Shown piece by piece: positions 44,245-56,251 of a DNA stretch of 64,000 nt. The translations under genes and the position numbers were made by a program. This stretch comes from Musa acuminata AAA Group (taxonomy: Eukaryota > Streptophyta > Magnoliopsida > Zingiberales > Musaceae), in assembly GCF_036884655.1 (NCBI RefSeq), contig NC_088347.1, positions 15,773,001 to 15,837,000 of the forward strand, in the 5' to 3' direction. Every line of letters starts with the position of its first letter. Within the stretch, counting starts at the first letter, position 1. The notes under the pieces are model-generated. The model made no database searches and was not told the DNA's origin. It saw only the letters and a program-made list of their open reading frames with translations.

Positions 44245-46423
44245 TGTTGAATCTCATATTTTGATGATGAAACTACTTGATATATGTTTATGATTTAATC
44301 TGCGTTTTGAGTGACACAGGGTGCTTCGATCAGGATGAGACAATTAAAGCAGGAACATCATGTTGTGCCGGAAGAACATGTCAGAAGATTGGACGTCGGG
44401 CCGGTGGATCGGTCGACGTATCGACAGAAGGCTTTGGGCCGTGGACTCGGGCATCGGGCCAAGAAGAGCGGGTATTGTGCCAAGGATATCGGAGTTGCGG
44501 AGTCAACTGGCCGATTGGGCAATAGGCTGTAGGAAAGGACGATGCGTCGAAGAATCGGACGAAGCGTTGAGGGACCAATGACATGTCGGACAACTTGGTT
44601 AATTGCATAGGATTAATTGTCTCGATCGAAGTTTTTGTTTTGAGTGTGCAGGATTGACTACGATGAAAGTAAGACATGCAGCAGGAGTTGCGCCGGAGTC
44701 ATGACAATGATCACGTTGGGAGTTCGAGAGCTCGACGGAAGTTCGGACAGTCGTCAGAGGTTCTGCGGGAACTAATCCGAGAAGTCCAGAAGCTTGCCAA
44801 AGGAGCTCGTCGGAACTTGCCAAGTGGATCGTCACAGTCCAGGAGTTTGCCGGAAGTCCGCAGGAGCATCACCGAGGGTTCATCGGATGATCGACGGAAG
44901 TTCGCCGGAAACTCGCTGGAAGAAGCGAGTGATGCACCGAAGCAAGCTATAGAATATGTCTTAGGAAATAATCGTAGTTAGCACTTTGATTAAGTTAGAA
45001 ATGGGAGGTGATCCCATTAGCTTAATCCTAGGGCAATTGGGCCCCTGAAGAACTCAAATTGGGTCGAATGGTTCAACCCATTCGGACCCAGGTTGCTGTG
45101 GGAGGTGCAACCGCCCAGGCAGGGAGGTAGCACCGCCCAGGCTATGTCTCCCAGCAAGACTAGGCGGTGCAACCGCCCCAGCCAAGAGGTGCAACCGCCC
45201 AGGGCTCAGTCTCCGAGCGAGACTGGGCGGTGCAACCTCCTATGTCAGGAGGTAGCACCGCCAGAGCTAAAGTTTCGAGCTCTGCCAGGCGGTGCAACCT
45301 CTCCAGTCAGGCGGTGCAACCGCCTGAGCTCTGGCAGAGAGGTGCAACCGCCCCTGACAGAGGTGGCACCGCCCAGAGGCTCAGTCTTCGAGCTTTGCCA
45401 GGCGGTGCAACCGCCCCAGTCAGGAGGTGCAACCACCTGATCCCGGAATTCCGGGATTTGATCGTTTTGAGCTCCAAATTTGAACTGGGTTGGGGCCTAT
45501 AAATACCCCACCCATTCTGCACTGAAGAGGCACAACACATACACTCAAAATCTTGCTATCTTTCTATGTTTCTTAGAGCTCAAAACTGCTAGTTCTCCTC
45601 CTTCTATTCTTCAAGTTTGAATTGTAAAGAGAGGAGAGAAAACTTTTGTAAGGGTTGTCTCCTAAGCCCGTAAAAAGGAGTGAATCTATAAGAGGGTGGT
45701 TGGCCTTCGCCTATTGAAGGAAGGCTTCTAGTTGACGTCGGTGACCTCGTCGGTGGAGGAAGCCAAAAGTGGAGTAGGTCAAGATTGACCGAACCACTCT
45801 AAATCTCGGTTTGCATTTCCTTTGAGTATTTTACCTTCACTGCAAACTTCTCAATAGCTTACTACCCTCTGCAATTTTACGAACGAGTTTCAAGTTTTAG
45901 ATGAAAATCTACATTTAGACGTAAAACTGAATTTAGACGTAAATCGGCTTTCCTCGTACAATCATCAGATTTCAGTTTATGTTTACGTCTTGATTTCAAC
46001 TGCATACTGCCTTCTGCGATTTTACAAACGAGTTTTAAAGTTCAGACGTAAATATGCGTTTAGACGTAAATCTGCGTTTAGACGTAAATCTACTTTTTGC
46101 AGATTACTTTTTGAGTTGTACAATAGTAGCACACTGTCTTTATACTTCTGCTTAAACTGTGTTTTATCTAAACAAGTGATTTATGAATCAACACTTAGAC
46201 GTAAATCTGTTTCTTCGTACGAACGTCGTATTTCAGTTTGCGCCGATATTCTGGTTTTCATCATTGCTGCAAACTGCCTGCATAGATTGATTGTAACCTT
46301 GCTTAGTATCAACTCTCATACAGAGTTGTCCTTATCGTTCAAACGCAGCTTTCGATTTTAATCGCAGAAAGTTTTCCGCTGCACTAATTCACCCCCCCCC
46401 TCTTAGTGCTCTCGATCCTAACA
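44245..46423 (+). mobile_element. Solo LTR of a SIRE-type copia family
   Basis: A single 2.2-kb LTR from TGTTGAATCTCATATTTTG to CGATCCTAACA, flanked by CCAAC (44240-44244) and CCAGC (46424-46428), a target duplication with one change. It has the GGTGCAACCGCC and GAGCTC-type repeats (45095-45440), TATAAATA at 45498-45505 and a short run of AGACGTAAA units (45895-46215). Its 5' part is closer to the element at 3227-10399 and its 3' part to the element at 15387, so it may be a recombinant or an intermediate subfamily. Confidence 0.88.
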
Positions 46424-46591
46424 CCAGCCACCTGACCAACAGTGCAAATCCTTCCCAAAGCATAGGGCGTCACCCCCGAACTGCCTCACAATGAGCCAAT
46501 CCAGCTTCCTCTCGCAAGTAATCAACACAAACCCGGCACTTTGACCCAGGCACACCCCTCACCCTCTCACAAGGATCCCATGACATGCCTT

Positions 46592-46607
46592 GATGGGGGG
46601 GGAGAAG
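46592..46607 (+). promoter_or_regulatory. Polypurine tract of the Tat element
   Basis: GATGGGGGGGGAGAAG directly precedes the 3' LTR start TGATAAGG. Confidence 0.8.
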
Positions 46608-47202
46608 TGATAAGGTATATTTTGGGTCCAAGCCTCGTCACTATCGACGCTATGCCATGCTACAACCATGTCAGCAAGAGGAGCACCCCCACGCGCCAAG
46701 CCAGAATCCGTACCAAGGCATTGCTTAGTACCTCCCATCCCGGAAAGCCCGGGATGGCGGCATCACGAAGGTACCATCTCACCTCTCGAGGATCGGTCAC
46801 CATGCCAAACCCATGTATGACCGACCCTCGTATAGTAGTATAAAAACCTCGGGTCGGCATCCGACCCATGGGAAGAAAAAAAAAAGGTAGATCAACACAC
46901 CGCTGACTTGCTCGTCGGAGGGGCCATAGTCAGCAATCACTTGACGAAGGTCATTCTTGTAGGAAAGCGACCACTCACGAGCCACGAGCGTTTCGACCTT
47001 GGAGTCATCGACCAGCATCCAGACGATGAGTCACTAATCGACATCTAGACCGAGAGATGCTGATCAACACCCTGACGCCGACACCGCATCATAAGGGCTC
47101 GACCGACCACGACAATCAGCTCAGCCGACCAAAGACTCCCAACATCTATCCGTGGACTAGGCTGTACTAACTCACCAGCCACGACACATCAGTTCCTCAG
47201 CA
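46608..47202 (+). repeat. 3' LTR of the Tat element
   Basis: Starts TGATAAGGTATATTTTGG and ends CCTCAGCA, followed by TAAGT. TATAAAAA is at 46839-46846. It is divergent from the 5' copy at many positions, in keeping with an old insertion. Confidence 0.85.
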
Positions 47203-47207
47203 TAAGT

Positions 47208-49280
47208 CACTACTTGTCATCCAATGGATTCCACGAACGCAGGTAAGGAGTTGTATAGTTCCAAAGCACAGAGTATATTAGTGTCTCTTAAGCTTTCTGT
47301 GTTCATCATCCATCAGCGCTTGTCTTTTGGCGTACGTGGAAGATGATAGAGAATGTTGTCGGCAGATAGATAGGCTTGAGTTGCTGATGGCTAAGGCGTC
47401 CATTGGGCCCCTAAGATTTGTTTGTTGTTTGAAGCTTTTTGTTCTTTGTCATCATTGTTGGTGTCCTCTGCTTACGGTGGTGTTTTCTTCTTTTCCTTCT
47501 GCGCCATAGCTTTTCACTGTCCAATTGCGCAATCAGCGCTGTGTCGTTGCGCGTCCTCACAATTATAGGATCGGGCGTCTCTGTTGTTCGATTTGATGCG
47601 AACAACAGTGTTGACCAATTCAATCCGAACAAACTTACACAGCCTTCTTTTCTGCTCGACAAAAGAAGTTTAGACATATCATGAGAGTAGGGCATGGGAA
47701 ACGGAGGAGGAATCCAAAAGAGGAATAAAAAATAGCTTATTTTTATTCCCTTGTTTGATGTCTCTGTTTTGGTCCTCCATGGTGCCCGGGATGCTTCCGG
47801 GAAAGAGGAAGAGGGCTGTGCCCGTTGGACAATATGAAGCTCCTCTCCCCAGCATGCAATGGTGACTGGTGAGTGCCGTTGGGATCACAGCACCACTGTG
47901 GAAGCGAAGCGTAGGATGGCATCAAACTGGGATGGCCTGCTTCTGGTTCACTCACCACTGTGTGTGCTTTGCCGTCCGTGCACGCATACCGATCTGGGAA
48001 AGAGGAAGAGGGCTGTTCCCGTTGGACAATATGCAAAGCTCCTCTCCCCAGCATGCAATGGTGACTGGTGAGTGCCGTTGGGATCACAGCACCACTGTGG
48101 AAGCGAAGCGTAGCATGGCATCAAAATGGGATGGCCTGCTTCTGGTTCACTCACCACTGTGTGTGCTTTGCCGTCCGTGCACGCATACCGATCTGGGCAT
48201 GATTGATCCATTTGGCCAGAGACGTGCAAGCAACAGTCACACATTGCGGGCTACGATGCTTCTCGTCTTTTCGGAGAGAAACACAAGTCATGCGAAAAAG
48301 AAGAGGGGAAATGCATGCATAGAATTCTTCAGTATGCTTACACATTAGGATGAATTCATGAGAAAATTTATTATTTTAGATTTTTTAATTTAATATCTTT
48401 ATTTATTTATTTTATCAGTATCTTATTTTTATTTTAAAATATTTTTAACACGACAAAACATTGGATCGATGCCTCTTATGAATCGGTTCAACTCCAATAT
48501 TTTTAAATAGAATTAGAATATTTTTATCATATATAAAATATTATGTGCTATAGAAAAAATACTATATCTGAGGAACCAAAGTATAATATAAATTAACTTA
48601 TCAGCTTTATGAATTCTTATTGATTTGAAAAGAAAAACATGTAAAATAAAAATTGATCTTTCTGTATATTTATTTTTGATACCTTCATAAAAACACTGAA
48701 AATCTATACTAAACTAGTTCTGATTCAATGTAGGGAGCATAGTCTTTGTAATCTTATGAGGGATAATTGGAGGATGTAAAAAAAAAATTGAAGCACTAAT
48801 AAAAAAAATAAAAGAAGACACCGTTCAAGAAAAATTCTAAAATAAGAGAATTTTCTCAGAAATTCACCTTACGTGATATGACGTCCAGTGATTTGCTACT
48901 TTAATATATAGACACTGTATTTAGTTTGCATTGTTGAATTAAATAAGGAGAGAACGAAACATGTCGCCAAAATAATTCCTACCATCTTCGTCCTTGGGCA
49001 GGCACGAGGGATGAGAAACTGAAGAAGGGAGCACCGCCGTCAAATTCATTCCTCATGTCTCTTCGTGTTCGTGCAGGACCAGAAACCGGAAAGCAACATA
49101 TAACATCGCCCCTCGCTTTGGGGATTGATCTCCCTGTCCGCTAGTTCGGAGCCATGAAACCTATCTTTACTTACCACCGTTAACTTGGATTGGAGTTTAT
49201 GCTATTAATCAATCCACGTCACCACGTACTCGCCACTCTCCCTGCCATGTCGCCAATTGGATTTCTCACCGCTAGTATTA
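47208..49280. other. Spacer with no recognisable gene
   Basis: Balanced composition to about 48340, then AT-rich. Short frames at 47327-47700 resemble nothing known. The main structure is the tandem duplication listed separately. Near 48980-49260 the composition rises again, without coding signal. Confidence 0.45.
47799..48197. repeat. Tandem duplication of about 197 bp
   Basis: The segment starting GGGAAAGAGGAAGAGGGCTG at 47799 is repeated at 47996 with only a few changes (GAAGCTCC against GCAAAGCTCC, GTAGGATGG against GTAGCATGG). The high identity indicates a recent duplication. Confidence 0.92.
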
Positions 49281-50580
49281 TGTTAGAATTTTAATAATAC
49301 TAAGAGAGAGTAAATTAATGTAATAATATTTTAAATTAATTTTAAAATACAATCGATAAATTAATATATTTTAAAAACTTAATTACTAAAGTTAAGATTA
49401 TAAGTAAAGAGAATAAAACTACAAGGGTAAGTAAAAAGAGGTAAATCAATTAATAGCGATTTGATCTTCTCGACCAATGTTTACTCTCGATTTTTCTTCC
49501 CTCGATGCTATTGGTTTTTACTATCGATTTTCTTTTTAATGATAAAAAAACTGCTCTTATTACAACTTATTTCTTTGTTCAAACTAAATAGATAACTTTC
49601 ACACTCTCTTTTTACATAAAATCTATTAACTCCTATAACTTAGAATTATAATCAAACTCAAAAGAATGTGATGACTCAAATTATGCTTAAATAAGAGTCT
49701 GTAATATTTTTCTGCTAAAAAATAGATGCTCCATCAACTAAGCTTGAATGAGATATTTATAAACCCTAAAAGGCTTTAAGAATAAAGTAAAAAGTTTAAG
49801 TTCCTAAAATTTAACGGTACCAGCGATACTACTGTCGACACTGGACGGTACTACTATATCAACTAGGTTGCAAATATTGGCTTTGGTAGTATTATCACCG
49901 GCCTAGGCGCTACTACTACCAAACTAGGTGATACTATCATTGGAAAAGCTAATAAAGCACAAACAATGCTTGTCGATTAACTCAAGCAGTACTATTGCTT
50001 GGGCTTTGTAGTATCAACATCCAAGCCTAGTTTAGGCCATTGCTTTGGCCTTTTAATAGGCCCAATTTAGTCCTAGTTTAAGCCTAATAGCTTTCTTAAC
50101 AAGTTGTATGATTTCGAGACAATACCAACTCAAATTGACCTATAATGATTTTGATTAAGATTTTGATAAATCAACTATACATACAACATATTTACGAAGG
50201 TTTCGGCATGTCATTCGTTCTTTTAGCATTTTGTCTAAACATTTGGCATGTAGTTATTTCCTTTGGCATATCACCCATTCCACCGACATGTTAATTTTTT
50301 CATGACATCCAATCTTCCAATATAATATCAAATCCTTCTAGCATGATATTCGAATCTTTAGCATGAAGTTCGATTTTTGGCATATTGAGCAATCTTCCAG
50401 CTCGATATTCAATTTTAGACACGATAATTTTTTAATGTAACGTTCGACTCTTATGCTCAACAGTTGGCTCTTCAGTGATTTGAGTCCATAATCAAAATAT
50501 TTTCTACATCATTTATCTCAAAATGATATTAGTCTAATAAACTTATTAATTATTTTATCATCAAAATTTGGGATTTAATA
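49281..50580 (-). repeat. Very degraded SIRE-type 3' LTR
   Basis: The plus strand starts TGTTAGAATTTTAATAATAC and ends CAAAATTTGGGATTTAATA, eroded versions of the ends of the other SIRE-type LTRs. A minus-strand TATAAATA at 49754-49761 is followed (49810-49945) by GGTACTACTACC-like repeats that match the GGTACC form in the solo LTR at 10990-11240. C-to-T and G-to-A changes have made it AT-rich. Confidence 0.7.
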
Positions 50581-51715
50581 ATCTTTCTGTTTTTGATGAT
50601 GAAAACTAATTGATGATGGGGTTCGAACAAGATTCCCCTATCTATTTGTCATTTTAGAAAGTTACGATAAACTTGAACTCAAATGATCATATGTCCTTTT
50701 AAATACATATGTTGAATTTGATTCAAGCTAAAAAAATTAAGTTTTAAATTTCAAGTTGAAAGAAATTTGATTTTGTCAATATTATAATTCAATCATTCAA
50801 GCTCAAAAATTAAGTTTTAAATTTCATGTTATATAATCATTTCAAGTTTTAAATTTTAACAATTATTAATGTATAATGTCAATCAAAATATAACTATAAG
50901 TGAACCATTTGCATAAATAGTTGTCTAATAACAAAAAAATTATAAGATATCATAACTCTCCCTATTCATGCATGAGTCACCACTTCTCCCCTTTCGTGAA
51001 CAACAAAAAACAAGAGTTACTACTTCTCTCCCTTTGTCATATGCAAAAAAAAAAAAAGAGTGATATCATGTTATCATGATACTACTTCTTTCCCTTTACA
51101 TCAAATTTTTATTTATATAAAAATAAAAATTACTTTGATATCATTATGCATGAAGGATCTCAATATTGTGTCATCAAAGATAAATTCAAATTATGGATAC
51201 CGAGAGGTCAATTGATGATTGAGCCTTAACTAGACTCATATTATCTATATGCTATCTTAAAAATATGATGAACTTGAATTCAAAATAATATTTTTTCAAT
51301 AGCAGTCTTGAATTCAAGTTAAGACAAATTTGATCTTTTTGATATTATCATTATAAGTCTAAATATTCAATCAAGTCTTAAATTTTAAAAAATAATTAAC
51401 AAAAGTTAGGCATGAGTCACTACTAATGAAAAGTTATAAATAAGTCTCCTTATTCAACGCATAAGCTTGATATTAGTCACTACTTCTCCCCTCTTGGTTA
51501 TTAATAAAAAAATATAAGTTACTTTTGCTCTATTTTTATCATTAACAAAAAAGAATAATCTCTATAAATCATGAATACAAGAGAGTTACAAAATAAACCT
51601 CAAATTATGAACTTTGAGAAGTTAAACAAAAGATCATGATTTGTTTGGATCAATCTCCCTTTTAGTAATTAGCAAAAAAAAAAAAAAAAAGGATCACATA
51701 AGAACAAATAGCAAA
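50581..51715 (-). other. 3' non-coding region of the degraded SIRE-type element
   Basis: AT-rich sequence with eroded copies of phrases seen at 5087-5290 (CTCCCCTTTGTCAT-like and ATGAGTCACTACTTCTCCC). Poly-A or poly-T runs occur near 51045 and 51670. No coding sequence. Confidence 0.5.
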
Positions 51716-54700
51716 GGGTGTTTAATAATGCATTTGAAAGATTCAAATAAATTACACTAGTATTATCACATTTTATAGGGATATTTTTCAAATAAAGTTC
51801 ATAATTTTCTAAAGTATTCTTTATCAAAATTACGTATGCACAGCATGTATCTACTACAACATATTTAATTTCAACTGTAGATAGTACGATAGAGTTTTAC
51901 TTTTTGGATGACTAAAAAATAAGTGCTTGACCTAGGAATTGACAAGTTTCAAATATACTTTTTCTATCTATTCTATATCCTATAAAGTTAATATCAGCAT
52001 AAGTAATCAAATTAAAGTTATTAGATTTAGGATAAAATAATCCTAGAGATGATGTTCCTTTTAAATACTTAAATTTTTTTTTTACTACTTTAAAGTGAAA
52101 TTGTTTGGGATTAAACTAAAATATTACACAAAGCCCTACACTAAACATTATATCAAGTTTAGTTATAGTGAGGTATAGTAAATTAACTTCATGCCTTTAT
52201 AATTTTTTTTATCAAAGTTTTATCATTCATTATCCATATCTAATTTAGTAGAAATACTCATTTATATGTTGATAGTCTTAGCATTGTCTTTGTAAAATTA
52301 TTTTAATAGATCAAGAGTATATTTGGTTTGACGAAAAAAAAATCCCATCATTTAGTTACTTAATTTGTAATCTTAGAAAAAATATCAATTTACCCATTAA
52401 ACTTGTTTCAAATTCTTGACTCATACTCTTAGTGAATAATTCATATAAAGATTAATTAATATAATAAAAAATAATATCATTAACATAAATTTGAATAATA
52501 AAAAAATTATAATTAAAATATTTAATAAATAATGTGGTATCGACCTTATATTTTAAAAAATTATTTTAAATAAAAAAGGAGCTAAGCCTCTTATACCAAG
52601 CCTTAGGGGCTTATTTCAACCCATAGAGAGTCTTAGATAATTTATAAACATGATTTGGAAGAAGATTATTTTCGAATCCAGGTGGTTACTTAACATAAAC
52701 TTCTTCGAAAATAAAACCATTAAGAAAAGTACTTTTGATATCTATTTGAAATAGTTTAAAATTTTTAAATGATACATAGACAATGAGTATCCTTATGGTT
52801 TCAAGTCTAGCCACAAGAGTGAAGGTTTCTTCATAGTCTATATTTTTTACTTGGTTGAAACCTTTGGTTAGTAATCTAGTTTTATTTCAAACCATGATAC
52901 TTTATTCATGCTGCTTATTCTTAAATACCTATTTAGTGCCAATTACAATATGATCACCAGGTCTAGGAATAAGCATTTAAACTTTATTTCTTTTGAATTG
53001 ATTTATCTCTTTTTGCATTATCGAGATGCATGAGTCATCTTTAAGACCATCATCAATGTATTTAGGCTCAATTTGAGATGAAAAAGTAGTATTTGCATAA
53101 ATATTTTTTTAAGGAAGAATGAGTTTGAATACCTTTTGATGTATCTCTAATAATTAGCTCTTTAGGATATGCATCTATATACTTCCATTCCTTAGATATG
53201 GTTTATTTGGAAGTAAATGCATCTAAGTTACTCTAGGGAGAATAATCCTAATTCATATTCAATTTATTAAATTCAAAATCATCATTAAATTATTCTTTTT
53301 AGTTATTAAAGATTCTAAAAAATAACATGAATAGATTCTTCAATGACTAAGGATCTTTTATTGAAAACTTTATAAGCTTTAGAGATAGAGGTTATTAGAT
53401 TTTGCATTAAATTTTACTAAGACATCTTTATCATTTAAAATAAAATATTTTAAATAAAATTTTGAAATATGAGATGTTGGGTCTTTTATTGTTCCATAAT
53501 TCATAAGGAGTTTTAGATAGATGAGGTCTTATAATAACTTTATTCATGACATTGTATATCGTGTTAACGGTTTCGACTCAAAATTATTTGGGTAGGCTAT
53601 GTTCATTAAGTATAGTCTTTATCATCTCTTATAAGCTTTTGTTCTTTCTCTCAATAACTCTATTTTGTCACTGATTTTTTAAAGTGAAGAAATTATGGTT
53701 ATACCCATTTAACTCATAATTTTTACTACGGATAGAAGAAATCATAAAATCTTTTTCATTTTAAACTTATTTATACTATTTGGTAAAATATTTAAAAAAA
53801 ATATTTTTATGTGTCAAGAAGTATGTCATATCTACAATTAATAATTATAAAAAATATATTTGCTACCTCATAGACTTATGATATCAATAGGTCCAAATAA
53901 ATCAATATTAATTAGTTGAAATGGCCTAAAGGTACTTGATTTTTGAATTTGAAGTTACTCCTTATATGTTTTCCTACTTGGCATGTATCACAAATTTTAT
54001 CTTTAACAAATTTAAATTTAGACATTCAATCTTACAAGTTCTTTAGTTTCAATTTGTGAAATTAATTTCATACTAACATATCCTAGTCTCCTATGCCAAA
54101 GCCATGCATCATCATTCAAAATCGAAAAATAAGTTGTATCATAAAAATAAGTAAGATCAATAGTATAAACATTATCATTTCTTAAAGCTATCATAGATTT
54201 ATTCTTATTTGGTATTTCTATGATACAAGCATGAGATTCAAATTTAATATTATATCTCTCATCACAAAGTTGGTTAATGCTTATTAAGTTCTTTAGTTTT
54301 ATACTAGTCTCCTATGCCAAAGCCATGCATCATCATTCAAAATCGAAAAATAAGTTAAATCATAAAAATTATTAAGATTAATAATATAAACATTATCATT
54401 TCTTAAAGTTACTATCAATTTATTCTTATTTGGTATTTCTATGATACAAGCATGAGATTCAAATTTAACATTATATCTCATATCACAAAGTTGGCTAATA
54501 CTTATTAAGTTATGTTTCAAACTATCTACCAAAAGTACATCTTTTACTAAAAGATTTGATTTGTTATTAGTATTTCCAATGCTAATGAATTTTTCTTTAT
54601 TATTATCTCAGAATATAACATATCCTTTATCTTAGCTACTGATTTTTGAGAATTTTATAGGATCTCCGGTTATGTGCCTTGATCATCCACTATCTAGATA

Positions 54701-54962
54701 CTATATTTTGCTCCTAGTTCTTATTTGGATATATATCTACAAGAAAGAGAGGTTTATTTAGGTACCTATTTAACTCTGGGTCTTAGGAACTCAAACTAAT
54801 TTAAGATTACTATATTTCTTAAGAGAAAGTTTACTATATTTAAGATTACTATATTTCTTAGCATGTATAAGTATAGTGACAAACTTGTCACAAAAGTTTT
54901 ATTTAATTTTAGGAGGAATATGTAGTGTGGATCCCTTTATAAATTTAATTGGCTTTTGATAT
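51716..54962 (-). pseudogene. pol: Degraded pol of a SIRE-type copia element
   Basis: Read on the minus strand from 54962 downward: end of gag and protease (YLDSG, stop, SRHITGD near 54690), the pre-integrase domain (LISISQLCDMRYNV, AWLWHRRL at 54299-54532), integrase start (DTCQVGKHIRSNFKFKNQ near 53960), RT (GFIFEEVYVK, stop, PPGFENN near 52690; LYGLK near 52630) and RNase H (RKSI, TCQFLGQAL near 51930; IPIKCDNTS near 51770). Stops and frame changes occur every few dozen codons. The 5' LTR and most of gag would lie right of the insertion at 54963, outside the window. Confidence 0.8.
54084..54525. repeat. 221-bp tandem duplication inside the degraded pol
   Basis: TAGTCTCCTATGCCAAAGCC occurs at 54084 and 54305. 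The following 200 bases match with scattered differences, so the pre-integrase region (LWHRRL and upstream) is present twice. Confidence 0.85.
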
Positions 54963-56251
54963 TGTTGAATCTCGGATTTTGATGATAAAATCAATTGATG
55001 GGTTAATTGATCTAATCCATATTATTGAGTTAAGTGTGCAAGATTAACTACGATAACCAGAAAATATAAAGCAAGAATACGGGAGTCAAGTTCGATAGAC
55101 ATTTGAGAGTCCGAAGAATCGTCGGAGATGCTGCCGGAACCAACCGAGAAGAAATCGGGAACCTGTCGGAATTTTTAAAAGTTTGCCTAAGAAGATCGTC
55201 AGAGGTTCGCGGAGATCACCAAGAAGGCTCGGCTATTCATTGAAGTCATCACAAGATCGGGAGCTTGCTGGGAGTCCGTCGGAAGAAGTTTGTCGGAAAG
55301 CTCGCCGGAACAAGACTCGACGTTCGCGGTTGAAAACTTGCTTATGATGTTTTTAGTTATGTAGTTCACTTGTAATTAGGATTAAGATTAAGATATAATC
55401 CTATATCCTGGTTAGGGGCCAATTGGGCCCAAAATTAGACTTGGTTTGGGCTAAATTTAAAGCCCAACCAATGAACCGAAGGGTCTGGCGGTGGCACTGC
55501 CAGACTGGGCGGTTGCACCGCCCAGCACCCGAGAGCTGGGCGGTGGCACCGCTTGGCTGGGCGGTGGCACCGCCAGTCCACTGTCAGTGTCAGAAACTGC
55601 CAGGCGGTGGCACCGCCAACATCGGGAACCAAAGAGAATTCAAATTTTGGAGCCCAAATTTGAATCCTCTTGAGGCCTATAAATACCCCTCAAATCACAA
55701 CTGAGATTACAACTTTTTGAGAAGTAATTGATTGAGAGAAAAGTCTTAGAAAAGTCTTAGCTAGTCTTGTTTTCAATTTGCTAGTGTTCACCTCCTTCTT
55801 TCTTGCTGAAAATCTGTAAGAGAGTGAACCGCTTGTAAAAAGTTGTAAGAGGGGTATTTACCCTTCCCCTTCAAGAGATTTGCTAGTGGAAGGTGGGAGC
55901 CTCATCGAAGAGGGGCCTCGCAAGTGGATGTAGGTCATTTGACTGAACCACTTTAAAATCGACGTAATCTCTGGTTTGCATTTCATTACTGCTATTTACA
56001 TTACTACAAACCTTCTTACTTGCTTTATTTCCTCATTACCTTTGCTATACAACTTTGCAAATACGCTTTCAGGTTAAGCACTTCCAAGTTTGATTTTTAT
56101 CTTATGAAAGATTTGTCAAAACTGACGTTTTAATCCGCTGCACTAATTCACCCCCCCCCCCCTCTTAGTGTCGCTCCGATCCTAACAATTGGTATCAGAG
56201 CTAGGCTCACTCTCATATTTGGTTTGATACCCAAGAGAGATGGCTTACTCC
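54963..56251 (+). mobile_element. 5' end of another SIRE-type copia element, cut by an Angela-like insertion
   Basis: A 1.2-kb LTR (54963-56187) from TGTTGAATCTCGGATTTTG to CGATCCTAACA precedes primer site TGGTATCAGAGC at 56190-56201, then a leader and the gag start at 56240, which reads MAYS before the next element begins at 56252. TATAAATA is at 55678-55685 and GGCGGTGGCACCGCC-type repeats are at 55484-55620. The remainder of this element should lie right of 64000. It is inserted into the degraded copia pol. Confidence 0.82.

Larger units (their letters stand above)
14601..47202 (+). mobile_element. Tat-lineage Ty3/gypsy retrotransposon, expanded by three nested insertions
   Basis: The element has LTRs at 14601-15218 and 46608-47202 and near-matching flanks CAAGT (14596-14600) and TAAGT (47203-47207). 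Removing the insertions at 15387-24923, 27105-36856 and 44245-46423, with their target duplications, leaves about 11.1 kb, a normal size for the lineage. Order on the plus strand: LTR, primer site, leader, gag, protease, reverse transcriptase, RNase H with a second archaeal-like RNase H, integrase, antisense ORF, 140-bp tandem array, polypurine tract, LTR. The second RNase H and the antisense ORF are features known for Tat elements such as Grande and RIRE2. Coding regions are full of stops and active-site changes, so the element is dead. Confidence 0.85.

Noticed and set aside
47743..48348. Overlapping open frames across the duplicated segment
   Set aside because: They are open on both strands because the segment is duplicated and modestly GC-rich; no resemblance to known proteins.
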